A DNA stretch of 22,276 bases from Thermofilum sp. ex4484_15 (GCA_002254595.1 NJEH01000013.1:1-22276), one strand, 5' to 3'. Positions 8,314 to 15,674 are shown, counted from the first letter of the stretch. Program-made: numbers and translations. Notes: generated from the sequence alone by a model not told the origin.

Positions 8314-9768
8314 TTGGATTTTAGCGCCCTAGAGGAGAGGGTCATAGTAGAGGTAAACCTAAAGGAGGAGGAATACGAGGATTACGTAGAGTTCGTCGAG
8401 AAGGTAGTAATTCCGTCATTTAGGAAGTTCGTGGAGTTCAAGCAGAGAACCCTCTATAATGATAAGCCGGCTCTCTACTTCAGGTTAAGGGATTCCAGCT
8501 CCCTCCTGGAGGCGTTAATAGTAGCGGGTAGGAATCCTTACTATAGGATAATAGGTTTCGGAAAGGTAAGGGAGAACTTAATAAGTAGCTTAGCTTCGAG
8601 CATAGAGGGAGCTACAGCTCTTTATTACGAAACTAAAGGTATGGGGACCGTTTACTTCGCTTTAGTAAAGGGTATGAAGGTAACGCCCCCTAAATATGAA
8701 CGAGGTTTAAGGAGGGCCTTGAGTAAGTTATTCATGGGCAATATGGTATTCGTATTCGCTATATCCATACTTTTCTTCGTGGGCCTTTACTTCATCTTCA
8801 AGGAATGGACCCCCTTAGCTATAGTGCTTTCCCAGATACCTTTACTTTTAATCTCCCCTAAGATAATAGCTTTCGCGATGGGGGATTGGAAGTTAAGTAG
8901 CGAAAATAGGTTCCTCTACCTAGCGGGCATAAGGATCCCCCTCGACTTCTACGATCAGGTACTTAGGGATTTCTTCTACCCTAAGAGGTTCGAATTTAAG
9001 AGGGAGTTGTACGAAAGGACCTTAGGGAGCGGTAGGGAGGTAACCGTAGAGGACGTAGAGGAACTATTAGCTAAGTACGGCTTCCCCTCGGTACCTTACG
9101 AGATAACGATTAAGAAGGTAGACGTATACTCCTTAGTTAAGAAGGTCTTCAGCGAGTACGGTTTACCGGTACCCGAAATAGTGCTCTCGAACGTACCGAT
9201 AGCTAACGCCGCCGCTAGCGGGCCGGACCCTAGGTTCTCCTCAATAATGATAACTACGGGTCTATTAGCCAAATTAGAGGAGGGGGAGATAGAGGCCGTT
9301 ATAGGGCATGAGGCTAGCCACATTAAGAGGAGGGATCCGTTATTACTTTACGGGTTAAGTAGCGCTGAGTACCTCTCCAGGGTAGCCGTAGTACTTTCCT
9401 TGTATGGTTTCTTCCTGAACTATCCCCTACTGGAGTTAATTTACATATGGTTCTCGATCACCATGCTCTTCATAGCGGCTAAGATAATAGAAGCGAGGGC
9501 GGACCTGGAGGCGGCCCTTAGGACGGGCAAGCCTAGGGAGCTAGCTAGCGCCTTAAGGAAGATAGGCCTTTTAAGGCTACTTAAGGAGAAGACGCCTAAC
9601 TCGAGGTTAGCCTCCTGGATCTCCTTCCTGGATCCCCATCCCCCCTTATCCTATAGGGTAGAGACCCTATCTAAACTAGATCCCTCCGGCGTAAAGGGGG
9701 TGTGGAGGGAGGCCGTAAAGAGGTGCTTTAAGGACCTGCTAAATAGCCTTAAGGAGTCCTTAAGCTGA
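8314..9768 (+). CDS. HtpX-like M48 family membrane zinc metalloprotease
   Basis: Integral membrane endopeptidase, likely involved in membrane-protein quality control. Numbering from the GTG at 8305: zinc motif HEASH at 335-339, third ligand Glu396 in the EARAD segment, two hydrophobic spans at about 147-195 (MVFVFAISILFFVGLYFIF and beyond) and two more at about 355-395. AAGGAG at 8300-8305 runs into that GTG but is well placed (eight bases) for the TTG at 8314, so I prefer the TTG start; the longer GTG start remains possible. The 140-residue N-terminal soluble region before the first span is not typical of bacterial HtpX. The gene is divergent from nrdGD. Confidence 0.88.
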   Translation: MDFSALEERVIVEVNLKEEEYEDYVEFVEKVVIPSFRKFVEFKQRTLYNDKPALYFRLRDSSSLLEALIVAGRNPYYRIIGFGKVRENLISSLASSIEGATALYYETKGMGTVYFALVKGMKVTPPKYERGLRRALSKLFMGNMVFVFAISILFFVGLYFIFKEWTPLAIVLSQIPLLLISPKIIAFAMGDWKLSSENRFLYLAGIRIPLDFYDQVLRDFFYPKRFEFKRELYERTLGSGREVTVEDVEELLAKYGFPSVPYEITIKKVDVYSLVKKVFSEYGLPVPEIVLSNVPIANAAASGPDPRFSSIMITTGLLAKLEEGEIEAVIGHEASHIKRRDPLLLYGLSSAEYLSRVAVVLSLYGFFLNYPLLELIYIWFSITMLFIAAKIIEARADLEAALRTGKPRELASALRKIGLLRLLKEKTPNSRLASWISFLDPHPPLSYRVETLSKLDPSGVKGVWREAVKRCFKDLLNSLKESLS

Positions 9769-9877
9769 TGAATAGGAGCTCGCTACGGCGCTAAGGGTAG
9801 GCGGCGCCTCCGCTAACTTAATTAATCACCTATCATCGCTTGGGCCCTACTCATCGGCGCCATCAGTTAATATATCC
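9769..9877. other. GC-rich palindrome cluster in a convergent intergenic region
   Basis: This 109-base gap lies between the 3' ends of two converging genes. It holds GGCGCC twice (9803-9808 and 9856-9861), GGGCCC (9842-9847) and a small GCGG/CCGC hairpin at 9803-9815. The palindromes could help termination in both directions, but no T-run follows them. I see no gene. Confidence 0.3.
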
Positions 9878-11050
9878 CTACGATCTCTTAATTAATTTAG
9901 CTATGAAGTAACCGGGCCCTTCGTGCCTATCCGGGAAGAACCTCTGTAATTCCTCGTACCCCCTCAGGTAAGGTAAGCCCCTCTCGCCTAGGTAGAGGAC
10001 CTGCTCCGCTACTTCGAACCCCAACCTTTCTACGGCGTACTTAATTACGGCTTCGTTCTCCTCTAGCGTTATAGTACAGGTGGAGTAAACTAAGGTACCG
10101 CCCTTCCTTAGTATTGAGCGAGCTACCTTTAGGAATTGAATTTGGTAGGCCGCTAACGCCTTTACGTCCTTAACCGTCTTCCTATCGTATACTTTAGGCC
10201 TAACGCCTATCGAGGAACAAGGAGGGTCTAGGATTACCTTATCGGCTTTCAAGCTAGGGTAATCTAAGTCCAAGTACCTAGAATCCGCTTTAATTACCTT
10301 AATTAAACTCTCCATTCTTAACCTCCTCAATTCCTCTAACATCTTACCTATCCTCTTGGAGGAGGAGTCGAAAGCGTAAACCTTAGCCTTACCTTGGGTT
10401 AACTGCACTACGTGCGTAGCTTTACCTCCCGGAGCGGAGCACATATCCACTACAACTTCGTTTCGGCGGGGTTCTAGTACTAAGCTAGTTACCATAGCCG
10501 GTAAGCTCTGATCGTATAGCAGACCTTCCTCGAACTCACTCAGTTCCCTAACCTTAGGCACTTTGTACTTGGAGATGAGGACCCTTACGGCGAGGCCCTT
10601 GCCTTTAAGTAACATCTCCCTACCGTCCATTTCGGCTATACCGTAACCTACTACTATGCCGTTGGGGGAAACTACGTTAACTTCATCCCCCTTCCTTACC
10701 CCCTCGGCCTTAAGTACCCCTGGGGCGTAGAGGTTAGAACCTTGGAGTACGCTTTCGGCCGCGTACTTATCGGCTACTACCACCTTGCCCGCTAAGGGCA
10801 CCTTATAAGGCCCCTTTATGGGGAAGTAAAGCGCTTCTTCAACTACTTCGTCTTCGAAAACCTCCACCCCCCTATCCCTCAACCTATCCATAACTTCCCC
10901 TGGGCTAGCTAGTAACGTATTTACCCTAACGTAGTACCTCCTACCGGGTTCGGTTAAAGCCCTCAGCATGGCCTTAAGCCTAGCTCTTCCTACGAACTCA
11001 CTTAAACCCCTTAATATATCTTCATCGTATTCAAATGGGGAATCCTTCAA
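9878..11050 (-). CDS. NSUN6-like RNA (cytosine-5) methyltransferase with PUA domain
   Basis: SAM-dependent m5C methyltransferase of the NOL1/NOP2/Sun family; archaeal members with a PUA domain methylate C72 of tRNA acceptor stems. Domains: N-terminal RNA-binding segment 1-85, PUA domain about 88-165 (VVVADKYAAESVLQGSNLYAPG onward), then the Rossmann methyltransferase. Motif I is DMCSAPGGK at 202-210, motif IV DPPCSS has Cys278 and motif VI YSTCT has the catalytic Cys325. It starts with TTG, overlapping the stop of the YjbQ-family gene by four bases (TTGA), so the two are translationally coupled. The exact target (C72) is inferred from family and domain order. Confidence 0.88.
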   Translation of the reverse strand: MKDSPFEYDEDILRGLSEFVGRARLKAMLRALTEPGRRYYVRVNTLLASPGEVMDRLRDRGVEVFEDEVVEEALYFPIKGPYKVPLAGKVVVADKYAAESVLQGSNLYAPGVLKAEGVRKGDEVNVVSPNGIVVGYGIAEMDGREMLLKGKGLAVRVLISKYKVPKVRELSEFEEGLLYDQSLPAMVTSLVLEPRRNEVVVDMCSAPGGKATHVVQLTQGKAKVYAFDSSSKRIGKMLEELRRLRMESLIKVIKADSRYLDLDYPSLKADKVILDPPCSSIGVRPKVYDRKTVKDVKALAAYQIQFLKVARSILRKGGTLVYSTCTITLEENEAVIKYAVERLGFEVAEQVLYLGERGLPYLRGYEELQRFFPDRHEGPGYFIAKLIKRS

Positions 11051-11460
11051 ATCCCTAGCACCTCTATGAGCACCCTCCTAGCGCTCCTAGGGCCGTCGAG
11101 CTCCAGGAGGAACACGTTCTGCCAGGTCCCCCTAATTAATCTGCCCCCTTCGACCGGGAATACCCTGAAGGTACTTATGAAGGAGGAAGCTAAATGGGCG
11201 TGCGCGTTATCATCGATTAAGTTATGCTTCCACCCCCTATCCTCCGGGTATTCCTCCCTTACTTTAGTAATTAAGTCCTCCATCAACCCTTCTTCACGTT
11301 CGTTTACTATGAGCGCTACCGTGGAATGGGGGGAGAACACTAAGCAGATACCGTCCTTTACCCCGCTTTCCCTTACGGCTTCCTCCACCTTCGAAGTAAT
11401 ATCCACTAATTCGAACTTCTTAGAGGTAGCTACCCTTACCTCCTTAAAGAAGACCTTCAT
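11047..11460 (-). CDS. YjbQ/UPF0047 family protein
   Basis: A 137-residue member of the widespread YjbQ (UPF0047) family of small beta-sheet proteins; the physiological role is unsettled. Diagnostic pieces: FSPHSTVALIVNE, DDNAHAHLASSF, GTWQNVFLLELDGPR. The three conserved His in SPHST and NAHAH are the family's presumed metal or active-site residues. ATG start at 11460. It is the first gene of a two-gene unit with the NSUN6-like methyltransferase and divergent from the ribbon-helix-helix gene, with 64 bases between the two starts. Confidence 0.9.
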   Translation of the reverse strand: MKVFFKEVRVATSKKFELVDITSKVEEAVRESGVKDGICLVFSPHSTVALIVNEREEGLMEDLITKVREEYPEDRGWKHNLIDDNAHAHLASSFISTFRVFPVEGGRLIRGTWQNVFLLELDGPRSARRVLIEVLGI

Positions 11461-11465
11461 AGTAC

Positions 11466-11487
11466 TTACCGTCCTTAATAACGGTAA
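11466..11487. promoter_or_regulatory. Inverted repeat next to the yjbQ-family start
   Basis: TTACCGT (11466-11472) and ACGGTAA (11481-11487) are perfect seven-base complements separated by eight bases. The repeat lies 6-27 bases upstream of the YjbQ-family ATG, where it could block initiation or fold in the leader. Confidence 0.4.
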
Positions 11488-11492
11488 CTTAA

Positions 11493-11512
11493 CTTAATAA
11501 GGTAGGCCTACC
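11493..11512 (+). promoter_or_regulatory. TATA box followed by a perfect 12-base palindrome, RHH gene promoter
   Basis: CTTAATAA (11493-11500) lies about 25-32 bases before the ATG at 11525, which fits a leaderless transcript. It abuts GGTAGGCCTACC (11501-11512), a perfect palindrome between TATA box and start. The encoded protein begins with a ribbon-helix-helix fold, so autoregulation at this palindrome is a natural hypothesis. Confidence 0.5.
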
Positions 11513-11524
11513 CATTATTACGAG

Positions 11525-11989
11525 ATGAAGGAATTAAGTATTAGGATTAGCGAAAGGGCCTATAAAGCGTTAGAGGAGTACGCTAAGCTTAAGAAGTTAA
11601 GCCTAAGCGACGCCCTAGAGGTACTATTAGCGGAATTAAGGGAGGGTATGCTGATGGAGAAGTACCTCTCCTTAATTAGGAAGCTGGACGAAGTGCTTAG
11701 GGCCCATCCTTCCTCGGTAGGATCCATGTACTTGGAAGCCTACGTAAACGAGTTAAGGAAAGTTAAGGAGGAAATTAAGGCGGGGAAGCTCTACGTTCTA
11801 GCCCATTTAGATGAAGTAGTGATATCCAAGGAGACCTTAAGGAATTGTAGCGGCCTACTAATAAGGGATTGTAGGAAGGTGGTATTTAAGGAGGACGTAA
11901 GCAAGGAGGACCTGAGGGGCAAAATAGTGAGGTTAATTAACGTAGGGAAATTAGTAGCTCCTAAGGAAGTAAGGGAGGCGGTGGAATAG
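11525..11989 (+). CDS. Ribbon-helix-helix N-terminus fused to an unrecognised C-terminal domain
   Basis: A 154-residue protein. Residues 1-40 fit a ribbon-helix-helix DNA-binding fold: strand LSIRIS, then two amphipathic helices (ERAYKALEEYAKLKK and LSLSDALEVLLAEL). Residues 45-90 look helical. Residues 92-150 have short alternating hydrophobic strands with repeated turns (VLAHLDEVVIS, CSGLLIRDCRKVVF, GKIVRLINVGKLVAPKEV), reminiscent of a beta-roll, with Cys residues near 108 and 115. I do not recognise this second domain. It is followed 12 bases later by a creatininase-family gene and is probably co-transcribed. A regulator role is inferred from the N-terminus and promoter palindrome only. 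Confidence 0.6.
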   Translation: MKELSIRISERAYKALEEYAKLKKLSLSDALEVLLAELREGMLMEKYLSLIRKLDEVLRAHPSSVGSMYLEAYVNELRKVKEEIKAGKLYVLAHLDEVVISKETLRNCSGLLIRDCRKVVFKEDVSKEDLRGKIVRLINVGKLVAPKEVREAVE

Positions 11990-12001
11990 GGGGTTGCGGC
12001 C

Positions 12002-12745
12002 TTGTACTTACATGAAATGAATTGGGTTAAGGTTAGGGAGGCCTTAAGTAAGGGCCTTAAGGTAGCTATATTGCCCATAGGCACGGTAGAGGCCCACGGC
12101 CCCCACCTACCTTTAGGTACCGATACTATAATCCCCACAGCCCTAGCCGAAAGGATGGCGGAGGAAGTTGACGCGTTAATAGCGCCGCCGGTATACTACG
12201 GGGTTACTAAATCCCTTACCGCCTATCCAGGTTCCTTAAGGATAAGGCCAGGGGTTTTCGAGGAGTTGATATACGATATATTAAAAGGCTTAAAACGCAC
12301 CGGGTTCGAAGCGGTCATAATAATGAACGGACATGGAGGGGGGGAGCAGCTAAGGGCTTTAAGGAACGCCGCCTTTAGGGCGTGGGAGGATTTCGGGTTA
12401 ATTACGTTGATAATCAATTGGTGGATATTAGCTAAGAACCTTACGGAAAGGGTTTTAGGCGTAGAAGGCGGGCACGGCGGGGCCGATGAAACCGCTATGA
12501 TTTACGCGGTAAGGCCGGACTTAGTGGAGGAAGGTAGGTATTCGGAGGAAAGGAGCGCTAGGCTGGAGGAGGGCTTGGAAGCTTACCCCTTCCCCGCTTC
12601 CGTAATATACTATAGCGAGAGAGGTAGCATGGTACTAGATAAGGATAGGAGCCTTAAGTACTTCGAGGAGGTAGCTAACTTAATCATCTCCAAGGTAAAG
12701 GAATACCTTAATAGGTTTAAGAGGGAGGGTTTAGGCTTAGCTTAA
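12002..12745 (+). CDS. Creatininase-family metal-dependent amidohydrolase
   Basis: A 247-residue cytoplasmic hydrolase of the creatininase/ArfB family. Conserved metal-binding motifs are present: GTVEAHGPHLPLGTD (Glu30, His32, Asp41), NGHGGG (His111) and GGHGGADETAM (Glu163). Family members include creatinine amidohydrolase and the archaeal formylamino-pyrimidine deformylase of riboflavin/F420 synthesis; the sequence alone does not choose between them, though the latter is a natural archaeal candidate. TTG start at 12002 with GGGGG at 11989-11993 upstream. It forms a unit with the RHH gene and is tail-to-tail with the amidohydrolase gene, 11 bases away. Confidence 0.85.
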   Translation: MYLHEMNWVKVREALSKGLKVAILPIGTVEAHGPHLPLGTDTIIPTALAERMAEEVDALIAPPVYYGVTKSLTAYPGSLRIRPGVFEELIYDILKGLKRTGFEAVIIMNGHGGGEQLRALRNAAFRAWEDFGLITLIINWWILAKNLTERVLGVEGGHGGADETAMIYAVRPDLVEEGRYSEERSARLEEGLEAYPFPASVIYYSERGSMVLDKDRSLKYFEEVANLIISKVKEYLNRFKREGLGLA

Positions 12746-12756
12746 ATTAAGCGAAC

Positions 12757-14067
12757 TTAACGTAACGAAGCTTCCTCCACTACCCTAGGTAAGTACTCGT
12801 TTAGAACTTTAATCACCTCCCCTTCCCTTACCGTTACTATGGATCCCTCCCTTACTACCACCCTCCCGTTTACTATAGTATAACTTACGTCCGAAGCCCT
12901 TAAGGAGTAAATAAGCGAATACGGATCTTGCGCTTCGGTAAAAGGCGATAGATGGGCTTTGTTTAAGTCCACCAATATTAGGTCCGCTTTCTTACCCGCT
13001 TCTAACGATCCTATTTCGTCGCCCAACCCTAACGCCTTAGCCCCGTTAACGGTAGCCATCTTGAGGACTTCCCTAGCTGGCATTAACTTAGGATTTAAGT
13101 TAACCCCCTTATGGATTAGGGAAGCTAACTTCATTTCCCAAAATACGTCCAGCGAATTATTACACGGCGCCCCATCCGAACCTATAGCTACGTTAACCCC
13201 CCTATTGAGCATGAAGGGTACCTTAGCTACGCCCGATCCCAACTTTAAGTTAGTACTAGGGCAATGTACTACGTGTGTACCGGTTTTAGCTAATAGGCTT
13301 ACCTCCTCCTCGTCCACCCATACGCAATGGGCTATAACGGTATCCCCGCCTATTACGCCTACCTTAGCTAAATACCTGATGTTAGTTAAGCCGGTTTCCC
13401 TTTCAACTTCCCTTTCCTCGTTTACGTTCTCGGCCGCGTGCGTATGTAGCCTTATACCGTACTCCCTCGAAACCGCAGCCACCTCCTTAAGGCACCGTTC
13501 GCTACAGGAGAGGGCGAAACGTGGCGAGAAAGCGAAACCCAACCTACCCCTCCCAACCCATTTATCCCTTAACTTCAAACCCTCCTTAATAGCTTCCCCG
13601 CAATCCTCGATTAGCTCCTCAGGTACCCCTTCGCCCTTATCCATTAATACTTTACCGGTAATCCCCCTTATGCCGGAATCGTACATGGCTTTAAATACCA
13701 TATCGACGTGTTTTACGCTACCGAAGTCTAAAACGGCCGTAGTACCCCCCTTTAACAACTCTATACAACCTAACAGCGACGAATAATAGGTCTCCGAAGG
13801 TCCTAAGCTGGCTTCGAGAGGTAGGATCCTCTCCTTAAGCCAGTCTAACAATTCCAATTCCTCAGCTAAGCCCCTGAAAGCCGTTTGAACCAAGTGGACG
13901 TGCGATTGTATTAAGCCGGGTAACGCTACTTTATCCCTCGCCTCTATTACTTCGTCGAACTCCTTACCCCACTCCCTTACTATTTCGTCGTCCCTACCTA
14001 CGGCCCTTATCCTATCGCTCTCTATTACTATAGCTCCGTCCCTTACTATCCTCCCCTCCCCGTCCAT
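12757..14067 (-). CDS. SAH/MTA/5'-deoxyadenosine deaminase-type amidohydrolase
   Basis: Amidohydrolase-superfamily deaminase of the ATZ/TRZ-MtaD group, which deaminates adenine nucleoside by-products of SAM metabolism. Metal and active-site motifs: HVHL (His56, His58), LHTHAAEN (His210), IAHC (His247), GSDGAPCNNSLD (Asp298). A C-terminal composite beta domain begins near 355 (AGKKADLILVDL). In this group the N-terminus usually reads xxLIxNAxxVTMDxx; here the in-frame codons before the ATG encode RVKLIIT, matching that strand, yet they contain no ATG, GTG or TTG. AGGAGG at 14086-14091 is 18 bases from the ATG, rather far. The true start may therefore lie slightly upstream. Substrate assignment is inferred. 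Confidence 0.83.
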   Translation of the reverse strand: MDGEGRIVRDGAIVIESDRIRAVGRDDEIVREWGKEFDEVIEARDKVALPGLIQSHVHLVQTAFRGLAEELELLDWLKERILPLEASLGPSETYYSSLLGCIELLKGGTTAVLDFGSVKHVDMVFKAMYDSGIRGITGKVLMDKGEGVPEELIEDCGEAIKEGLKLRDKWVGRGRLGFAFSPRFALSCSERCLKEVAAVSREYGIRLHTHAAENVNEEREVERETGLTNIRYLAKVGVIGGDTVIAHCVWVDEEEVSLLAKTGTHVVHCPSTNLKLGSGVAKVPFMLNRGVNVAIGSDGAPCNNSLDVFWEMKLASLIHKGVNLNPKLMPAREVLKMATVNGAKALGLGDEIGSLEAGKKADLILVDLNKAHLSPFTEAQDPYSLIYSLRASDVSYTIVNGRVVVREGSIVTVREGEVIKVLNEYLPRVVEEASLR

Positions 14068-14168
14068 AGTAATTATTAACTTAACCCTCCTGATTAGAAT
14101 GGACAGTTCCTAGCACCCCCCTCTTCCTCGTATGCTCAACATCTTTTTAAATTTATTAGCCTTAAGGA

Positions 14169-14255
14169 GAAGGTTACGGACCTTCAGCGGCTTAGCGGAA
14201 TCCTTCGGGATCTATCGGGAGTTCATTAAGGGAAGGCTTATATGCGGAGTAAGCC
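14169..14255 (+). other. Cluster of three small hairpins upstream of the 14286 gene
   Basis: GAAGGT/ACCTTC with a five-base loop (14169-14185), ATCC/GGAT closed by a TTCG tetraloop just after it (within 14196-14212), and GGCTTA/TAAGCC with an eight-base loop (14236-14255). The last overlaps the TATA-like GCTTATATGC. The 218-base gap (14068-14285) otherwise holds AT-rich TTTTTAAATTTATT at 14144-14157, usable as a promoter on either strand. Function unknown. Confidence 0.3.
14237..14246 (+). promoter_or_regulatory. Candidate TATA box for the 14286-15585 genes
   Basis: GCTTATATGC lies 40-49 bases before the ATG at 14286; transcription would start near 14268, giving a leader that contains GGGGG at 14269-14273. 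Confidence 0.4.
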
Positions 14256-14285
14256 CTAATTTTAAGTAGGGGGTAGTAACAAAGC

Positions 14286-14969
14286 ATGTTCATTACGAGG
14301 AAGTTCAGGCAGTTACCTCTTTACCTCATGAGGGACCTTAAGCTCTCTAGGATAATTAACGTTAGCTTACGTAACGTAGATCCACAGCTAAGCGCCCCGG
14401 AGCTAGAACTAATGGGAGGGGTAGCTATATCGGACTTCAAGAATTACTTAAAGGTCGAATGGGGTCTACTAGGCGAGGATAATTCGGACGAGGACTTAGA
14501 ATTCCTTTTGGAGAGGTACATGGAGGAGGGGAGGATAGACGAAAAGGTAAGCTCCTGGATAGTACCATGGGTTAGTAAGTGGAGGGAGAGGGTTAAGTTG
14601 GTATGGGACGAGAAGGAATTTAAGAGGAAGTCCATTAATGAGCAACTGGAGGAAGTAACCCCCTTAATTTCAGCTATACCTAAGGTTAATGAGCTAAAGG
14701 AGCTAATAATAGGTTCCTTAATTAAGAGCGGGGAGCTATGTTTCACTAACTTAATAGCCGATAACATCATTAAGGGGGAGGTATATCGCTTAATTAAGAG
14801 CGTAGGGTCCAGGGAGGGGGCGTTGAAGTTCCTCCACGAGAACCCCCTCTTCCTACTCCAAGCGTGCATAGCTAGGGTTAAGGTATTAGCTAGGAGCAAG
14901 GGGCCCGCGGTGGTCTTACACGTAGATAGGAGGATTTTAGCCGAGGCCCTTAGGAGGATAGGGGAGTAA
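14286..14969 (+). CDS. Unrecognised helical protein next to an RsmC-like methyltransferase
   Basis: A 227-residue soluble protein that I cannot assign to a family. It has no signal peptide or membrane span and looks mostly helical, with charged segments rich in Glu, Lys and Trp (WIVPWVSKWRERVKLVW at about 91-107) and a C-terminal half of alternating helices (LLQACIARVKVLARSKG, then VVLHVDRRILAEALRRIG). No metal, nucleotide or catalytic motif stands out. Codon choice matches the neighbours, supporting a real gene. Its stop is 16 bases before the methyltransferase ATG, so it is probably co-transcribed and may be linked to RNA processing. Confidence 0.7.
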   Translation: MFITRKFRQLPLYLMRDLKLSRIINVSLRNVDPQLSAPELELMGGVAISDFKNYLKVEWGLLGEDNSDEDLEFLLERYMEEGRIDEKVSSWIVPWVSKWRERVKLVWDEKEFKRKSINEQLEEVTPLISAIPKVNELKELIIGSLIKSGELCFTNLIADNIIKGEVYRLIKSVGSREGALKFLHENPLFLLQACIARVKVLARSKGPAVVLHVDRRILAEALRRIGE

Positions 14970-14985
14970 GAGAGATATACCTCGA

Positions 14986-15585
14986 ATGGAATCCCATTAC
15001 TTCTCCGAAAGGCCTGGAGGTAAGTTAAGGTTTTACGAATACGAAGTTAGGATTAGGGGGGTTGAACTAAGTATTCTCAGCTGTAGCGGGGTATTTTCGG
15101 CTAGGAGGCTGGATAAGGGTACTGAGGTGCTTATCAAGTATATGGAGGTGCGGGACGGTTGGCTTATATGCGATTTAGGTTGCGGGGTAGGGGTAGTGGG
15201 GTTGGTAGCCGCTTCCCTAGCCCCCAAGGGGTTCGTGATAATGACCGATATCAATAGGAGGGCGGTCAAGTTAGCTAAGCTTAACGCCCTTAGGAACGGC
15301 ATAAGGAACGTTGAAGTGAGGTGGGGGGACCTTTACGAACCCCTTAGGGGATTGAAATTCGATACCATAATAACTAATCCCCCCCAATCTGCAGGCCTTT
15401 CGGTATGCTATTCGATAATTAGGGAAGCGCCTAATTACCTCAGGGAGGAGGGTTTATTACAAATGGTAGCTAGGCATAACAAGGGGGGGCGTAGGTTACT
15501 TTCGGAGATGAAAAGGGTATTCGGTAACTGTGAAGTAAAGGGAGGGGAAAGCGGTTATAGGGTTTATATAGCGGTCCTACGTTAA
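14986..15585 (+). CDS. RsmC-like class I SAM methyltransferase
   Basis: A 199-residue methyltransferase similar to the C-terminal domain of 16S rRNA guanine-N2 methyltransferase RsmC and its archaeal single-domain relatives. The opening Y-E-Y...GVFSARRLDKGTEVLI is typical, motif I is CDLGCGVGV (62-70), the acidic loop is TDIN (87-90), and motif IV NPPQ (131-134) is the signature for methylating an exocyclic amine of guanine. A modified nucleotide in rRNA or tRNA is the likely target. It follows the unrecognised protein and ends nine bases before the C/D box sRNA, whose transcript it may share. Confidence 0.82.
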   Translation: MESHYFSERPGGKLRFYEYEVRIRGVELSILSCSGVFSARRLDKGTEVLIKYMEVRDGWLICDLGCGVGVVGLVAASLAPKGFVIMTDINRRAVKLAKLNALRNGIRNVEVRWGDLYEPLRGLKFDTIITNPPQSAGLSVCYSIIREAPNYLREEGLLQMVARHNKGGRRLLSEMKRVFGNCEVKGGESGYRVYIAVLR

Positions 15586-15589
15586 GGTA

Positions 15590-15646
15590 AACGATGATGA
15601 AGGTTTCTGGTTCCGAGGAATGAGGAAGGCTTGATTAACTGAAAGT
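15590..15646 (+). ncRNA. C/D box sRNA guiding 2'-O-methylation
   Basis: All four boxes occur in order with ideal archaeal spacing: C box ATGATGA (15594-15600), a 12-base D' guide (15601-15612), D' box CCGA (15613-15616, one change from CTGA), a four-base spacer, C' box TGAGGA (15621-15626), a 12-base D guide (15627-15638), and D box CTGA (15639-15642). The ends given are approximate. By the N+5 rule the D' guide addresses an A within target AACCAGAAACCU and the D guide a U within UUAAUCAAGCCU; I could not identify the RNA. It lies between the RsmC-like and TatD genes and is probably cut from the upstream transcript. Confidence 0.8.
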
Positions 15647-15667
15647 AAAACCTTAAGCGACGATAGG

Positions 15668-15674
15668 TAAATAT
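15668..15674 (+). promoter_or_regulatory. Candidate TATA box of the TatD gene
   Basis: TAAATAT about 35-41 bases before the TTG at 15709. A start near 15697 leaves a short leader. It lies just after the C/D box sRNA, so the nuclease gene may have its own promoter. Confidence 0.35.

Noticed and set aside
9780..9877. Possible C/D box sRNA on the minus strand (GATGA and CGATGAT motifs)
   Set aside because: There is no CTGA box at the correct distance downstream and no guide-length spacing, unlike the clear sRNA at 15594-15642.
11066..11497. 143-codon plus-strand open frame antisense to the YjbQ-family gene
   Set aside because: It lies wholly opposite a well-conserved gene and its divergent promoter, and its composition is that of a shadow frame.
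12959..13786. Long 275-codon open frame on the plus strand
   Set aside because: It is antisense to the amidohydrolase gene with its intact motifs. Its Ser/Pro/Thr/Leu-rich translation is a by-product of the codon bias that removes stop codons from the opposite strand.
14132..14269. A 45-codon plus-strand reading frame beginning MLNIFLNLLALRRRLRTF
   Set aside because: It uses CGG codons, rare elsewhere here, overlaps AT-rich promoter sequence, hairpins and the TATA box of the next gene, and has no ribosome binding site.
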